Origin: Ignavibacteria bacterium
Lineage (GTDB): Bacteria > Bacteroidota > Ignavibacteria > Kapaibacteriales > Kapaibacteriaceae
Length of the DNA stretch: 64,000 nt
Assembly (NCBI GenBank): GCA_947495975.1
Contig: CANMBE010000012.1
Span: 1 to 64,000 of the forward strand
Direction of reading: 5' to 3'
Part shown: positions 38,860 through 47,864 of the stretch, one piece after another
How the letters are laid out: every line of letters begins with the position of its first letter
How positions within the stretch are numbered: position 1 is the first letter of the stretch
The notes under the pieces: model-generated
Database searches by the model: none
Told to the model about the DNA's origin: nothing
The model's input: the letters and a program-made list of their open reading frames with translations, nothing else
Program-made: the position numbers and the translations under genes

Positions 38860-38882
38860 CAAAGATACCGACCGTAGATTTG
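38860..38882. promoter_or_regulatory. Divergent promoter pair
   Basis: Two exact TAnnTTTG boxes face away from each other: TATCTTTG on the minus strand (38867-38860), 4 nt before the PPIase ATG, and TAGATTTG on the plus strand (38875-38882), 5 nt before the ATG of the small gene. Both mRNAs would then start at or next to their start codons. Confidence 0.65.
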
Positions 38883-38887
38883 CAGAC

Positions 38888-39112
38888 ATGAACTCGTTTC
38901 AGATCATTCAAGCCAAACGCTTTCTGGTGGATCAGCTTCATCAGAGAGACCCCAAAGAAATCGCCGTTGAAGAGGCCCTATCGATTCTGAAGACCGCAGG
39001 GTATCAGGTTACGGCAGATGTGCTCCGAGTGCTCGTACTAGGCAGCTCTTCGCAACAGATAGCTTTTAACAGCAACCATACTTCAATCATGCTTCTTGAG
39101 AGCAACGAATGA
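38888..39112 (+). CDS. Small conserved-looking hypothetical protein
   Basis: The 74-residue product is soluble and mostly helical in appearance, with no signal peptide or known motif: MNSFQIIQAKRFLVDQLHQR at the start and VTADVLRVLVLGSSSQQIAF in the second half. It is supported as a gene by a TAnnTTTG box 5 nt upstream and by a 4-bp overlap (ATGA) with the oxidoreductase gene that follows. The function is unknown. Confidence 0.65.
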   Translation: MNSFQIIQAKRFLVDQLHQRDPKEIAVEEALSILKTAGYQVTADVLRVLVLGSSSQQIAFNSNHTSIMLLESNE

Positions 39113-40107
39113 TACGCCTCTCAATCTTGGATCAATCACCCATTGTTGATGGGCGTACTGCAACAGATGCAATCAACGAGACAATGGATCTCGTGGTAAG
39201 AGCTGATGCATGGGGCTATGAGAGATATTGGTTTGCTGAGCATCATGGCTCTGCTTCTTTTGCGAGCGCGTCTCCTGAGATAATGATAGCCAACGCTGCA
39301 GCCCGCACAAAGAATATCCGTCTCGGTAGTGGCGGCATATTATTGGGCCATGCCTCGCCCCTTCGTGTTGCGGAGTCACTTCGGGCTCTGCATGCACTTG
39401 CTCCATCTAGAGTTGATGCGGGCTTTGGACGCGCACCGGGTGGTGACCAACGTGTGATGTCTGCATTGGGAGAGCGCCCAAACGATTCGTGGCAGCGTTT
39501 GGATGAGATATTGGCTCAACTGCAGGATATGAAGCAACCAGCAAACAGTGGGAATATTGTTGCCGTGCCCGATGGAGTTCCGCCACCAGAGGTATGGGTT
39601 CTTGGCACCAGTCCATCAAGTGCAATGGAAGCCGGCAAACGAGGCCTAGCGTATGCGTTTGGGGCATTCATTGATCCATCGCATCTCACAGAGGCGCTCT
39701 CCGCATATCATGCAAGTTTTATTCCGAGTACGTGGAATGATAAGCCCCGCACAATGATTGCAACGGTTGCATTCGTTGGAGAAACAGAAGCAGACGCCTC
39801 ACGCATGGCGCGCAGCAGTGAGCAATGGTTTGTTGAATCTTTCCTGCGTTCAAAAAACGTACGATTCCCAATCGCTGGAGAAAGCGGGACGTTTGCTCTG
39901 CAGCCATTTGAGAGTATTGTCCGCGATATGCGTAGGGCAAGTGTGCTGATAGGATCCGTTGAGCACGTGCATGAGAAGTTGCTACAAATGGGACAGCGCT
40001 ATGCCACGAATGAATTTTCTATCGTAACGATTACTGATGATCATGCCATGCGAGTTGCATCGTACGAGCGATGTGCATCGCTCATTCCTAAACGTTCAGA
40101 GAGTTAA
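39109..40107 (+). CDS. LLM-class (luciferase-like) flavin-dependent oxidoreductase
   Basis: The 332-residue product has the TIM-barrel signatures of the bacterial luciferase family: RLSILDQSPIVDGRTA at the N-terminus, GYERYWFAEHHGSASFASAS, RTKNIRLGSGGILLGHASPL and RVDAGFGRAPGGDQ. This is the group 1 (MsnO8-like) form that uses FMNH2 or F420. The substrate is unknown. It overlaps the small gene upstream by 4 bp. Confidence 0.88.
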   Translation: MIRLSILDQSPIVDGRTATDAINETMDLVVRADAWGYERYWFAEHHGSASFASASPEIMIANAAARTKNIRLGSGGILLGHASPLRVAESLRALHALAPSRVDAGFGRAPGGDQRVMSALGERPNDSWQRLDEILAQLQDMKQPANSGNIVAVPDGVPPPEVWVLGTSPSSAMEAGKRGLAYAFGAFIDPSHLTEALSAYHASFIPSTWNDKPRTMIATVAFVGETEADASRMARSSEQWFVESFLRSKNVRFPIAGESGTFALQPFESIVRDMRRASVLIGSVEHVHEKLLQMGQRYATNEFSIVTITDDHAMRVASYERCASLIPKRSES

Positions 40108-40109
40108 TC

Positions 40110-40265
40110 ATAAAAATTATTCTTTGTTTCGTTGTGATTGCAAGTTCCGTTGTTCAGATGCATGCCATTGCACAAATCGAGTGGGCCTGTGATGGTGCGT
40201 TGTGGGGGATAACATCTACTACGCAAGAGTCAATGCTAACAGTTGCTGGCGTCTGGGAGCGATAA
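40110..40265 (+). pseudogene. Remnant of a secreted-protein gene
   Basis: From an ATA codon the frame reads IKIILCFVVIASSVVQMHA, a typical signal peptide, continues about 30 residues (IEWACDGALWGITSTTQ) and stops. If the ATA was once ATG, this is the 5' end of a secreted-protein gene that lost its start and the rest of its body. The remaining 178 bp to the tRNA gene show no clear gene. Confidence 0.35.
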
Positions 40266-40443
40266 CAATCTCTTCGCCACGATCAACCGAAGAGCAGACA
40301 TTTACCATGATCACCGCAGCCCCCTTTTTAAATGGTTGATCAATAGGAAGAACGTATAAAATTCAACAGTTGTACCGCTCCTTTGGCGGCTGTGTAGGGC
40401 ACTATCAAACGTGACTTCTGAATTCCGTAACTTCGCACCTCAT

Positions 40444-40517
40444 GGTCCCGTAGTTCAGCTGGATAGAACGTCAGCCTCCGAAGCTGAAGGTCAGCGGTTC
40501 GACTCCGCTCGGGACTA
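40444..40517 (+). tRNA. tRNA-Arg, anticodon CCG
   Basis: A 74-nt cloverleaf folds: acceptor GGTCCCG/CGGGACT (first pair G-T), D stem GTTC/GAAC, anticodon stem TCAGC/GCTGA with loop CTCCGAA (anticodon CCG, reads CGG), variable loop AGGTC, and T stem AGCGG/CCGCT with loop TTCGACT. CCA is not encoded. The last 16 bases plus one recur exactly at 44188 and 47992, as expected when a mobile element has used the tRNA 3' end as target. Confidence 0.92.
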
Positions 40518-40810
40518 CAGATTCGCTAGCGGCACTGCTTTAGGTCCCTCGTCGGAAAGGTCGAGGCATGGCCTCGACCCTACCTCCTCGGGATGACGCA
40601 GGTCCCTCGCTCCGCTCGGGATGACGCAACGGCTCGCAGGTACGTAGTAAAGAAAGGCGAGCACCATCCATGATGGTGCTCGCCTTTCTCTTTTAAAAAA
40701 AATCGCGACGCGGCGTCATCCCGAGGCTTTGCGAGGGACCTGAGTAGAGATTCCCGCACCCCCTAACCATATCCAAATCCGCGCGCAACTGTCCACCAGA
40801 CGATGTGGTT
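40502..40810 (+). repeat. Left-end direct repeat, copy 1 (starts in the tRNA 3' end)
   Basis: The segment starts with the 17-mer ACTCCGCTCGGGACTAC of the tRNA. It contains a perfect 9-bp hairpin (GGTCGAGGC, loop ATG, GCCTCGACC; 40559-40579), REP-like units AGGTCCCTCG...TCGGGATGACGC in both orientations (40542-40628 and inverted at 40713-40741), and the terminator hairpin. It is nearly identical to 44188-44466, apart from a 28-bp extra REP unit at 40601-40628. The homology continues more weakly to about 40900. Confidence 0.85.
40652..40696 (+). terminator. Strong terminator after tRNA-Arg
   Basis: GAAAGGCGAGCACCATC (40652-40668) pairs perfectly with GATGGTGCTCGCCTTTC (40672-40688) around CAT, followed by TCTTTT and an A run, so it could work in both directions. 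Confidence 0.85.
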
Positions 40811-40866
40811 CGTCGTTCTTCTAGGTGCAGTGCTTGATCGCGGTTGAGTCTTCGTCCGAGTGCAAT

Positions 40867-40879
40867 ATCAAGTGGCCAC
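40867..40879 (+). repeat. IS21-like end motif, degenerate copy
   Basis: ATCAAGTGGCCAC corresponds to the ATCAGGTGGTCAC pair found at the equivalent place in the second unit (44523 and 44559). Multiple GTGGTCAC-type repeats are typical of IS21-family ends. Between here and the secreted-protein gene (about 180 bp) nothing else is recognised; the DNA becomes AT-rich. Confidence 0.35.
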
Positions 40880-41063
40880 TTTGCGTGGCTTTTCCATGCC
40901 ACCTAGGACGCCCGTCATCAGGCGAGATTCCATGGCAATAGCTCACAATGTAGGGATCCACTTAATCTGTTAATAAAACATCTGTAATAATATGTACGTA
41001 ATTGCCCGTAATTTGTATATTGTTTTTGTCGTAATCTGCTTCAATATTTCTTTAGAGATTGAG

Positions 41064-41654
41064 ATGATAAAAAGTATCGTACTTGCATGCCTAAGTGCAG
41101 TGGCCATGCTTGTTGTAGCGCCGACAGCCTCTATGGCTGTCCAAGTTTGCACAACTGAGGTTTTTTCAGCACCTCAACCTGGAGGTGGTTGTTGTGACGT
41201 CACTGTGACCTATTGTCATGACGTAGTTGGCGGGACCCTCGTCGTTTCGATAGGAGTGATAACAGTGCCAGACGACTGTCCAATTATTGTCAACCCCGGT
41301 TTTTTCAATTGGCTCCGCAAGAAGATTGTATTTGAACTAAATAAACCTGGCCGTCGCAATTTGGGAATTCCTAATTGCCCTACCACATCTACAATAACAG
41401 TTCAGACGGGTTATGCTAGTTGCTATACGATGAGCTATCAAAGCGTTTCTCACACCAAGATCTATGATCCGTGTGGTGATGCCATGTGCATCAGGACGTG
41501 CGAAGTCTGCCTTTCAACCACAGACACAGACGCTTGTTCAACCCCAGCAAATGAACCCATGTTGCAATACGTTGGGTGTTCGAATAGTATCAATCCGTGT
41601 ATTCCAGGCACCGGAAATAGTGGATGCAACATAAATACTTGCGACAGCAACTAA
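41064..41654 (+). CDS. Secreted 16-cysteine protein, island copy 1
   Basis: The 196-residue protein has a signal peptide (MIKSIVLACLSAVAMLVVAP) and a mature part with 16 cysteines. All 16 align with those of the paralogue at 46906-47514, enough for eight disulfides. Shared blocks are GGGCCDVTVTYC/GGCCTITVTYC, DCPIIVNPGFFNW, ACSTPANEPMLQYVGC and the identical end INTCDSN. No known family is recognised. The ATG at 41064 is chosen because it gives a clean signal peptide; an upstream ATG would add 24 hydrophobic residues. It is followed after 37 bp by the T9SS-type gene and the pair probably acts together outside the cell. Confidence 0.75.
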   Translation: MIKSIVLACLSAVAMLVVAPTASMAVQVCTTEVFSAPQPGGGCCDVTVTYCHDVVGGTLVVSIGVITVPDDCPIIVNPGFFNWLRKKIVFELNKPGRRNLGIPNCPTTSTITVQTGYASCYTMSYQSVSHTKIYDPCGDAMCIRTCEVCLSTTDTDACSTPANEPMLQYVGCSNSINPCIPGTGNSGCNINTCDSN

Positions 41655-41691
41655 CCTAAAGCAAGCTTTTCCCAAGTAACATGGCAAGGCA

Positions 41692-43911
41692 ATGAGATAC
41701 ATCCTATTGGTATTGCTCTTGACTGCATCCATAGTGCATTCGAGTTCACAAATCGCTCGAATCGAGCAACTGTATGCCTTCGAGCATTCCGAACCAACGT
41801 CGATATTGGAACATGATAATCAGTACTTCTGCACCTATCTAAACGGACAGGTGGCCGTATTTGATGCGAAGAACCTTCAACCACGTTTGGTTCAGATACC
41901 AGTAGGAATCTACGTTACGGACGTCTATTCAGCAGATGGCCTGCTCTGGATTCATTCCAGCACAGGCCATCTATTTTATTCAGCAAGTAGTGGCCTCGCG
42001 TGGGATGACTATGGATGTGAAACTTTTGCTGTCTTCAAACCGCATGGTGCCGGTTTGTACTTTGCCGTTGGGGATACAATTCGCAGAATCTCTCGCCAAG
42101 GACAATCAGTTTCGGATTCTGTCTATCGTGTGATTCAAGACTCAAGAACACTCGAATCGTTTGCGATCAGGAATGACACAGCGGTCGTAATTTTCCGTTT
42201 ATCTGACTCTATGAGCGTGATTGCAAGCGATTTGATTTGGGTGCTCCCCTTGGATTATGCGAGAGTAGCTCACTTCTATCAGCTGAACGATGAATCAATA
42301 GTGTACGTCACTCTTGGTCAACGACTATATTTTCAAAGCTCCAGTCTTAGACTTTCTTTTTTAAACTATACATCCACGTTGTCTATGAACTTTGTTGCGG
42401 CAATTGTTCCTGGCAACTATAACAATGACTTTACGCTTGTTGCATCCGGGTTTAATTCTGTTCCTTTTAAACACCTTGTGAGCAAAATCGGTTCGGACCG
42501 AGTCGGAGGAGTTGTCTTAGAGTCCTCAGGTAGTTATGGCCGATTGAGAGCAGCCACTGTTCATGATGATTCAGTCATTGTCCTAACCGCCTACGGCAAG
42601 GCCGTGCTTCAAACTGGAACATCGCTTGACTCCTCAACATCGAACTATCCAGATGTTTTTGATCGTGGAGGGTTTGGGTATTCCTTCCTTGACAACAAGG
42701 ATGTTGTCACAAGATCTCTTCCCCGCTCAGTCGCGTCTGGATATCGTAGCATTCTATATTCTGATTTCAAAGTGAACGAACTGTTTGAATCCGAGTCTAG
42801 GGTGCTTCGAGACTCATTGGGCGCCGCACAAAGTCTGATTGGCAACGATCTCACCGGCATTGTTGCCTCAACTAGCAAGAGTATCGCATTTGCTCCTTCT
42901 GTTGCGGGGCCATGGAGCATTGCGTTGCCAATAAATGGTGGTCAACTGTTCAGGCTCAGAGATGGAGGCCTCGTATCAACGATTCTTGGCAATGGGGTTG
43001 GGCTGTCGAATGACAATGGTAAAACATGGAGCGTGCACTACATAAAGAGTATGTTCAATGGTTTTGTTCAAGCCGTTTCAGACGGCAACTTCATTGCCCT
43101 CAACCGTGGTCTCGAATTGTACATCCTGCCGAGACCCCTTGCTGGAGATACCGTGGTGCCGTTCACATACACTCCAACACATGGAGGCAGCATTACTATC
43201 CTCGATTTGAAAGGTGACACAGCATATCTACTCCACCCTCGGTATACATCCAAATTGTCACGCGAGCTGGACAGGCTTGTGTTACTTCGTGTATCGAGAA
43301 AAGGGGTTCTGGATTCTACGGTGATTTCATTGCCGGAACCGTTGCCGGGCTTTTCTCGCGTTAGTGCGGCACTTTTCAACGACACCGTTGTTGTTTATGA
43401 GAGTATTTCCGCGCGATACCTGATGATTATGAATGGTGAGCTTATCTATGACTCGGTATTGCCCCAGTCCATGCGTGAGCCCTTCGCGAGCGCTGCCCAA
43501 CTAAATATGACCGCAACTATAATGAATTCTAAACATGTTCGGGTGATCTCGCCCGATTACGGTTTTGCCGCTGACATCTATCCGTTTGGTGTTGATTCGA
43601 CAGTTGGGGTTGTGGATCAGTATATTTCTCACTTCTATATCTCCGTCGTTAGACCTAATCCAGCAGCAGGATCTATCAATGTTGATATAGGGAAATTCGT
43701 AACCGCAGATGTAAAGGGTGTAACTCTGCACCTTTGCGCACTTGACGGCAAGATAGAACGCGACTTTACGGAACAACTTCCCGTGTTTGGGAGTGGGAAT
43801 GAAGTTAAGACCGTAACATTGAATATTGGAGATGTTGCTTGTGGCGCCTATCTCCTTGTCATACGCAGCTCTAAGAATGTTCATTCCTACAAAGTGATGG
43901 TTGTTCGTTGA
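41692..43911 (+). CDS. T9SS-exported propeller-like protein, island copy 1
   Basis: The 739-residue protein has a signal peptide (MRYILLVLLLTASIVHSSSQ), a long beta-rich body with propeller-like repeats (GNGVGLSNDNGKTWSVHYIK is BNR-like), and a C-terminal type A sorting domain from about residue 655: VVRPNPAAGSINVDIG, then LCALDGKIERDF and GAYLLVIRSSKNVHSYKVMV. It should cross the outer membrane by the type IX system and stay on the surface or be released. It is homologous along its length to the gene at 44651-46876. The sorting domain is almost identical between the two and the body much less so. The function is unknown. Confidence 0.82.
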   Translation: MRYILLVLLLTASIVHSSSQIARIEQLYAFEHSEPTSILEHDNQYFCTYLNGQVAVFDAKNLQPRLVQIPVGIYVTDVYSADGLLWIHSSTGHLFYSASSGLAWDDYGCETFAVFKPHGAGLYFAVGDTIRRISRQGQSVSDSVYRVIQDSRTLESFAIRNDTAVVIFRLSDSMSVIASDLIWVLPLDYARVAHFYQLNDESIVYVTLGQRLYFQSSSLRLSFLNYTSTLSMNFVAAIVPGNYNNDFTLVASGFNSVPFKHLVSKIGSDRVGGVVLESSGSYGRLRAATVHDDSVIVLTAYGKAVLQTGTSLDSSTSNYPDVFDRGGFGYSFLDNKDVVTRSLPRSVASGYRSILYSDFKVNELFESESRVLRDSLGAAQSLIGNDLTGIVASTSKSIAFAPSVAGPWSIALPINGGQLFRLRDGGLVSTILGNGVGLSNDNGKTWSVHYIKSMFNGFVQAVSDGNFIALNRGLELYILPRPLAGDTVVPFTYTPTHGGSITILDLKGDTAYLLHPRYTSKLSRELDRLVLLRVSRKGVLDSTVISLPEPLPGFSRVSAALFNDTVVVYESISARYLMIMNGELIYDSVLPQSMREPFASAAQLNMTATIMNSKHVRVISPDYGFAADIYPFGVDSTVGVVDQYISHFYISVVRPNPAAGSINVDIGKFVTADVKGVTLHLCALDGKIERDFTEQLPVFGSGNEVKTVTLNIGDVACGAYLLVIRSSKNVHSYKVMVVR

Positions 43912-44060
43912 TTAATAAGTCTCTAGTTGGCTTGCCTGCTTGGTTCTAATCCAGGATGTTTTGTACCTTCCTTTGGTATGATCCCACCAATCAAAGTCCC
44001 TGTTTTTTTCGGCGGCCAGTGACCTACCCCCGATTGTCAGCCTATCTTTAATCGTAGTCA

Positions 44061-44187
44061 CTATGTGGAGATTTCGTGTAAAATGGCTCATGAAATCCGC
44101 GTCAAATACTGCCAGTGACAGCGCCAGTAAAATTGTTTGCCGGAAAGCTAACTAGCATACACAGGTGACCTTAGCACCGAAAACCCG
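44061..44187 (+). repeat. Right-end repeat, copy 1
   Basis: These 127 bp align without gaps to 47865-47991 at roughly two thirds identity, with a perfect 20-bp core ACTGCCAGTGACAGCGCCAG. Both copies end exactly at a 17-mer of the tRNA 3' end. Upstream, a CAGTGACC motif at 44018-44025 resembles an IS21-type end repeat. The remaining 100 bp after the T9SS gene show no gene and no clear terminator. Confidence 0.65.
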
Positions 44188-44466
44188 ACTCCGCTCGGGA
44201 CTACAGATTCGCTAGCGGCACTGCTTTAGGTCCCTCGTCGGAAAGGTCGAGGCATGGCCTCGACCCTACCTCCTCGGGATGACGCACCGGCTCGCAGGTA
44301 CGTAGTAAAGAAAGGCGAGCACCATCCATGATGGTGCTCGCCGTTCTCTTTTTAAAAATCACGATGCGGCGTCATCCCGAGGCTTTGCGAGGGACCTGAG
44401 TAGAGATTCCCGCACCCCCTAACCATATCCAAATCCGCGCGCAACTGTCCACCAGACGATGTGGTT
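44188..44466 (+). repeat. Left-end direct repeat, copy 2
   Basis: The second copy of the segment that begins in the tRNA-Arg 3' end. It starts with the exact 17-mer and keeps the 9-bp hairpin, the REP-like units (44228-44285, inverted 44369-44397) and the terminator hairpin. No tRNA body precedes this copy, so it is an att-like duplication and not a second tRNA. Confidence 0.85.
44310..44353 (+). terminator. Copy of the tRNA-Arg terminator
   Basis: This is the same long hairpin as at 40652, with one change in the right arm (CCGTT for CCTTT) and a following T run. Lying between two converging gene pairs, it could end transcripts from both sides. Confidence 0.7.
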
Positions 44467-44522
44467 GGTCATTCTTCAAAGCGCAATGCTAGATTGCAGT
44501 TGCGTCTGCGTTGTTGTGCAAT

Positions 44523-44559
44523 ATCAGGTGGTCACTTTGGCGCGGAATCAGGTGGTCAC
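44523..44559 (+). repeat. Paired IS21-like end repeats
   Basis: ATCAGGTGGTCAC occurs twice, at 44523-44535 and 44547-44559, 24 bp apart, each followed by a GCGCGG or ACGCGG box. Closely spaced GTGGTCAC repeats are the mark of IS21-family termini. No istA or istB is present. Confidence 0.45.
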
Positions 44560-44650
44560 ATAACGCGGATTTTCCAAAAATGCGTAAGTACCTGGTCCTG
44601 TTGCGAGCCATGGCTATCACGTGGAGCGACATGTCGCCCGATGCAAGAGG

Positions 44651-46876
44651 TCAACGCTCTACCATCACTTTATAGGAGTGAACGTTCTTGGAACTTCGCA
44701 CGACGAGAAGGTACGCGCCAGTGGCAACGCCGGAAACGTCAAGCGTTACAGTCTTGACTTCGTTCCCGCTCCCAAAAACAGGAAGCTGAGCAGAAAAATC
44801 ACGCTCTATCTTACCGTCCATGGCGCAGAGTTGCAGAGTTACGCCATTCAAATCTGCCGTAACGAATTTGCCAATCTCCACAACGATTGTACCCGATGCG
44901 GGATTGGGCTTTACGACGGATATGTAGTAATGTGAAATACTCTGTTCTACAACAGACACCGCGCTGTCTTCACCGAACGGGAATATGCTTGTTGCAATTC
45001 CGTACTGAGGCATGACAATTCTGATGTGTCTAGTACTGTTGATTGTAGTTGTTGCAAGGTGATAAAGTGTGAAAGGATCCTTCACATTCTGTGACAAGGT
45101 GGATTCGTAGATGACTTCGCCATTCTTAATAAGAATGAATCTCGCCGTTACACGGTCATAAACTACTAATGTGTCATTAACGAGACGTGCAGTAGCGCGA
45201 GAGTAGTTGGCAAGAGGATTTGCAAGAGTGATGACAGTTGAGTCCAATACTCCAATACGAGAGACATGAAGAAGCTCGAAACGATTAAACGACTCCTGCG
45301 AAGTTTCTGCGAACATCGGATGAAAAAAGTATGCCGTGTCACCTTGCAACCCGAGTATCGTCAAGTCACCGCCAGGGACCGGAGAGTATAGATACCTAGC
45401 GACAGTATCACCGGTAAGATGTCGAGGTAGTATATAGATCTCTTTTCGACGGTTAAATGCCAGAAAATCAGCGGATTCCAAAACCTGAAAGAAGCCGCCA
45501 AACATGCCCTTTATATAGTGTACACTCCACGTCTTTCCTTGGTCTTCAGAAACACCAACCCCATTGCCCAATAATGACGAAATTAAGCTACCACTTGCGA
45601 GTTTATAAATTCTACCGCCTCTAATTGGTAATGCGTGTTTCCACGGTCCCGCAACCGATGGCGAATATGCAATGCTCTCACTACCAGAGGCGACATACCC
45701 ATTTTGATCATCGCCAAGTAGCTGCTCAACTTCACCAAGTGAATCACGGAATCCTATTGATTCTTTTTCGAAAGGCTCTCGAATCTCCTGTTTCGTATAA
45801 AGCAGATGGCGGTAGTCAATCTCTTTTGAAACGGGCAGAAGCGATCGGATGATTCCTTCCTTCCCCTGAACTACTGAGTACTTCAAGGGATTATATGCTC
45901 GATTGGGAAGGATAGACAGAGAAGAATCTACCGTGACTAAGTTGAGACTCATGACTTTGCCATAGGGTGACAGCGTGTAGACAGTATCGTCATTCATTGT
46001 AAGCACGTTAAACCCAAGCCACGGCTCTATCGGTCGATTTAATATGACTTGTCCCCCATTTGTAGGATCGATCCGGACAACGATCACAGAATCTGCGTTG
46101 GTTACGCGATTTCCGCCCGAGAACATCATAGCGAGTTTCCCATTAGTGCGACCTATCCCCAGTCCAGAGATGGAGGGAACGCCAACTGCTGATGTAATAT
46201 CTTGAAATCCCGTAGATAGATTTGGTCTTTGAAGGTAAACGCGGTTAAACGTTGAGAAATACGCAATCGTCCCATCATCGAACTGATAGAAATTAGCCGC
46301 TCTTGCCTGTTGCCACAAAGGGCTTGTGAAAGTTCTGTTTTCAACAAACACACTCATTGAATCTGTAAACTGAAAGATCGTTATCACCGTGTCAGACTTG
46401 ATCGCAAACGACTCGATTGGGCGTAGGTCGGCAACTACTCGAACAACTGAATCTGTGATTACTGTCCCATTGCGTTTCAGTAGGTGAATAGTATCGCTAA
46501 CGGCAACATACAGCCCGCTGCCATGGGGTTTGAATGCTGCCAATACGGAGTGGCCGTAACTGACCCATGATCCACCACTATTAATTGTATAAAAAAGACG
46601 GCCTGCGCTAGTGTGGATCCAGAGCAGGCCATCTGCTGAATAGAGATCAGTAACGTAAGCTCCTGATGGCGTTGGTACTAACCGTGGTTGAAGATTCTCT
46701 GAATCGAAGACAGAGACTTGCCCATTGTTATAGGAACAGAAATATTGCCCGCCGTGTGCCATAACAGACCTTGGTTCAGCATGCTCGAAGCCAAAGATCT
46801 GTTCCACATAGGCGGACTGGGCCCTTGTAGTGATAACGAAAGATAATATCGCAAGTATGACAAAGAGATATTTCAT
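44651..46876 (-). CDS. T9SS-exported propeller-like protein, island copy 2
   Basis: The 741-residue paralogue of the protein at 41692-43911 lies in the opposite orientation. It has a signal peptide (MKYLFVILAILSFVITTRAQ), the shared N-terminal block (FGFEHAEPRSVMAHGGQYFC and YVTDLYSADGLLWIH), the BNR-like GNGVGVSEDQGKTWSVHYIK and a C-terminal type A sorting domain (VVKPNPASGTIVVEIG, then LCAMDGKIERDF and GAYLLVVRSSKNVHSYKVMV). The sorting domain is strongly conserved between the copies, while the body has diverged. That suggests either different binding targets or gene conversion at the 3' end. It follows the Cys-rich gene by 29 bp. Confidence 0.82.
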   Translation of the reverse strand: MKYLFVILAILSFVITTRAQSAYVEQIFGFEHAEPRSVMAHGGQYFCSYNNGQVSVFDSENLQPRLVPTPSGAYVTDLYSADGLLWIHTSAGRLFYTINSGGSWVSYGHSVLAAFKPHGSGLYVAVSDTIHLLKRNGTVITDSVVRVVADLRPIESFAIKSDTVITIFQFTDSMSVFVENRTFTSPLWQQARAANFYQFDDGTIAYFSTFNRVYLQRPNLSTGFQDITSAVGVPSISGLGIGRTNGKLAMMFSGGNRVTNADSVIVVRIDPTNGGQVILNRPIEPWLGFNVLTMNDDTVYTLSPYGKVMSLNLVTVDSSLSILPNRAYNPLKYSVVQGKEGIIRSLLPVSKEIDYRHLLYTKQEIREPFEKESIGFRDSLGEVEQLLGDDQNGYVASGSESIAYSPSVAGPWKHALPIRGGRIYKLASGSLISSLLGNGVGVSEDQGKTWSVHYIKGMFGGFFQVLESADFLAFNRRKEIYILPRHLTGDTVARYLYSPVPGGDLTILGLQGDTAYFFHPMFAETSQESFNRFELLHVSRIGVLDSTVITLANPLANYSRATARLVNDTLVVYDRVTARFILIKNGEVIYESTLSQNVKDPFTLYHLATTTINSTRHIRIVMPQYGIATSIFPFGEDSAVSVVEQSISHYYISVVKPNPASGTIVVEIGKFVTADLNGVTLQLCAMDGKIERDFSAQLPVFGSGNEVKTVTLDVSGVATGAYLLVVRSSKNVHSYKVMVER

Positions 46877-46905
46877 GTGATCCTCAAGGCAAGGTGAGAC
46901 TCGTC

Positions 46906-47514
46906 TTAGTTACTGTCGCAGGTGTTTATGACACAGTCTGGCTTTGAAGCATCGGGTACGCAGGGCACGGTAGTGTACACACATCCTACATACTGCAACA
47001 TCGGTTCATTGGCAGGTGTTGAACAGGGGTCTGTTTGTGAAGTAGACAAACAGACGGCACATCTTCTTAGGCATATCGATGTGCCACAAGGATTGTAAAT
47101 GTTAAAACCGGTACCCCCCACAAGAGCATACTGTTTCATATAGCAACTAGACTGACCCGTTTCAACGGTCAATTGAGTTGTTGTGGGGCAATTAAAAATT
47201 TCGGGAATCCCACCTGCCAAACTAAGTCTAAACACAATTTTCTTACTGAGCCAGTTGAACAGCCCTGGGTTAACTATGAGAGGACAGTCGGCTGGGACCG
47301 TAATCGTACCTATAACAAGTGTGAGGGTAGTACCTGAATACAGATAGCAATATGTCACTGTAATCGTGCAACAGCCTCCATCCGGCAGTGGAGCGGAAAA
47401 AGCCTGTGTTGTTGTGGTAGAACCAGGTGGGCATACTGGCTGCGCTATTGTTTCAGCAGCACCCGCAAACAACATGGCTATAAAAACCAATATTGAAAAG
47501 AATGAAAATTTCAT
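46906..47514 (-). CDS. Secreted 16-cysteine protein, island copy 2
   Basis: The 202-residue paralogue of the protein at 41064-41654 has a signal peptide (MKFSFFSILVFIAMLFAGAA) and 16 cysteines in the same order. Conserved blocks include DCPLIVNPGLFNWLSKKIVF and CSTPANEPMLQYVGC. GGAGG lies 8 nt before the ATG. It is first in a two-gene minus-strand unit with the T9SS protein, the same gene order as copy 1, so the whole cargo is inverted relative to copy 1. Confidence 0.77.
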   Translation of the reverse strand: MKFSFFSILVFIAMLFAGAAETIAQPVCPPGSTTTTQAFSAPLPDGGCCTITVTYCYLYSGTTLTLVIGTITVPADCPLIVNPGLFNWLSKKIVFRLSLAGGIPEIFNCPTTTQLTVETGQSSCYMKQYALVGGTGFNIYNPCGTSICLRRCAVCLSTSQTDPCSTPANEPMLQYVGCVYTTVPCVPDASKPDCVINTCDSN

Positions 47515-47606
47515 CTCGTAGTCCTCCCGTACAACTTATACAGTAAGAGGCTTGATGACCTCGTATTACAACCAACGTATAAAAACAGATGCAATTGGTG
47601 CACGGC

Positions 47607-47673
47607 GTGTAACTCTTCGCTCATTTTCTCTCTGCCCAACTAACCAATGCGCTTAACTACAAAAGAGTTACAC
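47607..47673. promoter_or_regulatory. 11-bp inverted repeat upstream of the Cys-rich gene
   Basis: GTGTAACTCTT (47607-47617) and AAGAGTTACAC (47663-47673) are perfect inverted copies 45 nt apart in the 350-bp region upstream of the minus-strand pair. They could be an operator or the ends of a short insertion. Confidence 0.35.
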
Positions 47674-47864
47674 AAGGTAATCCACGCAGGTTCCCATCCC
47701 AGACCCCTATAGATAGGAACCCTAGTGAGTCTCGATCCTTGGCTGACGACATGCATTTTCCGCTTAGTGACCAGTTTCGGCGATCACCGAGGGGACCTGA
47801 CCGCATAGCGGACGAATAGGCAAAGCACGAGAAATGACTCCTGATCCACCTATAATGTTAGCAT

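Noticed and set aside
44188-44260. Possible second tRNA-Arg
   Set aside because: Only the last 16-17 bases of the tRNA are present. The acceptor 5' strand, D arm and anticodon arm are missing.
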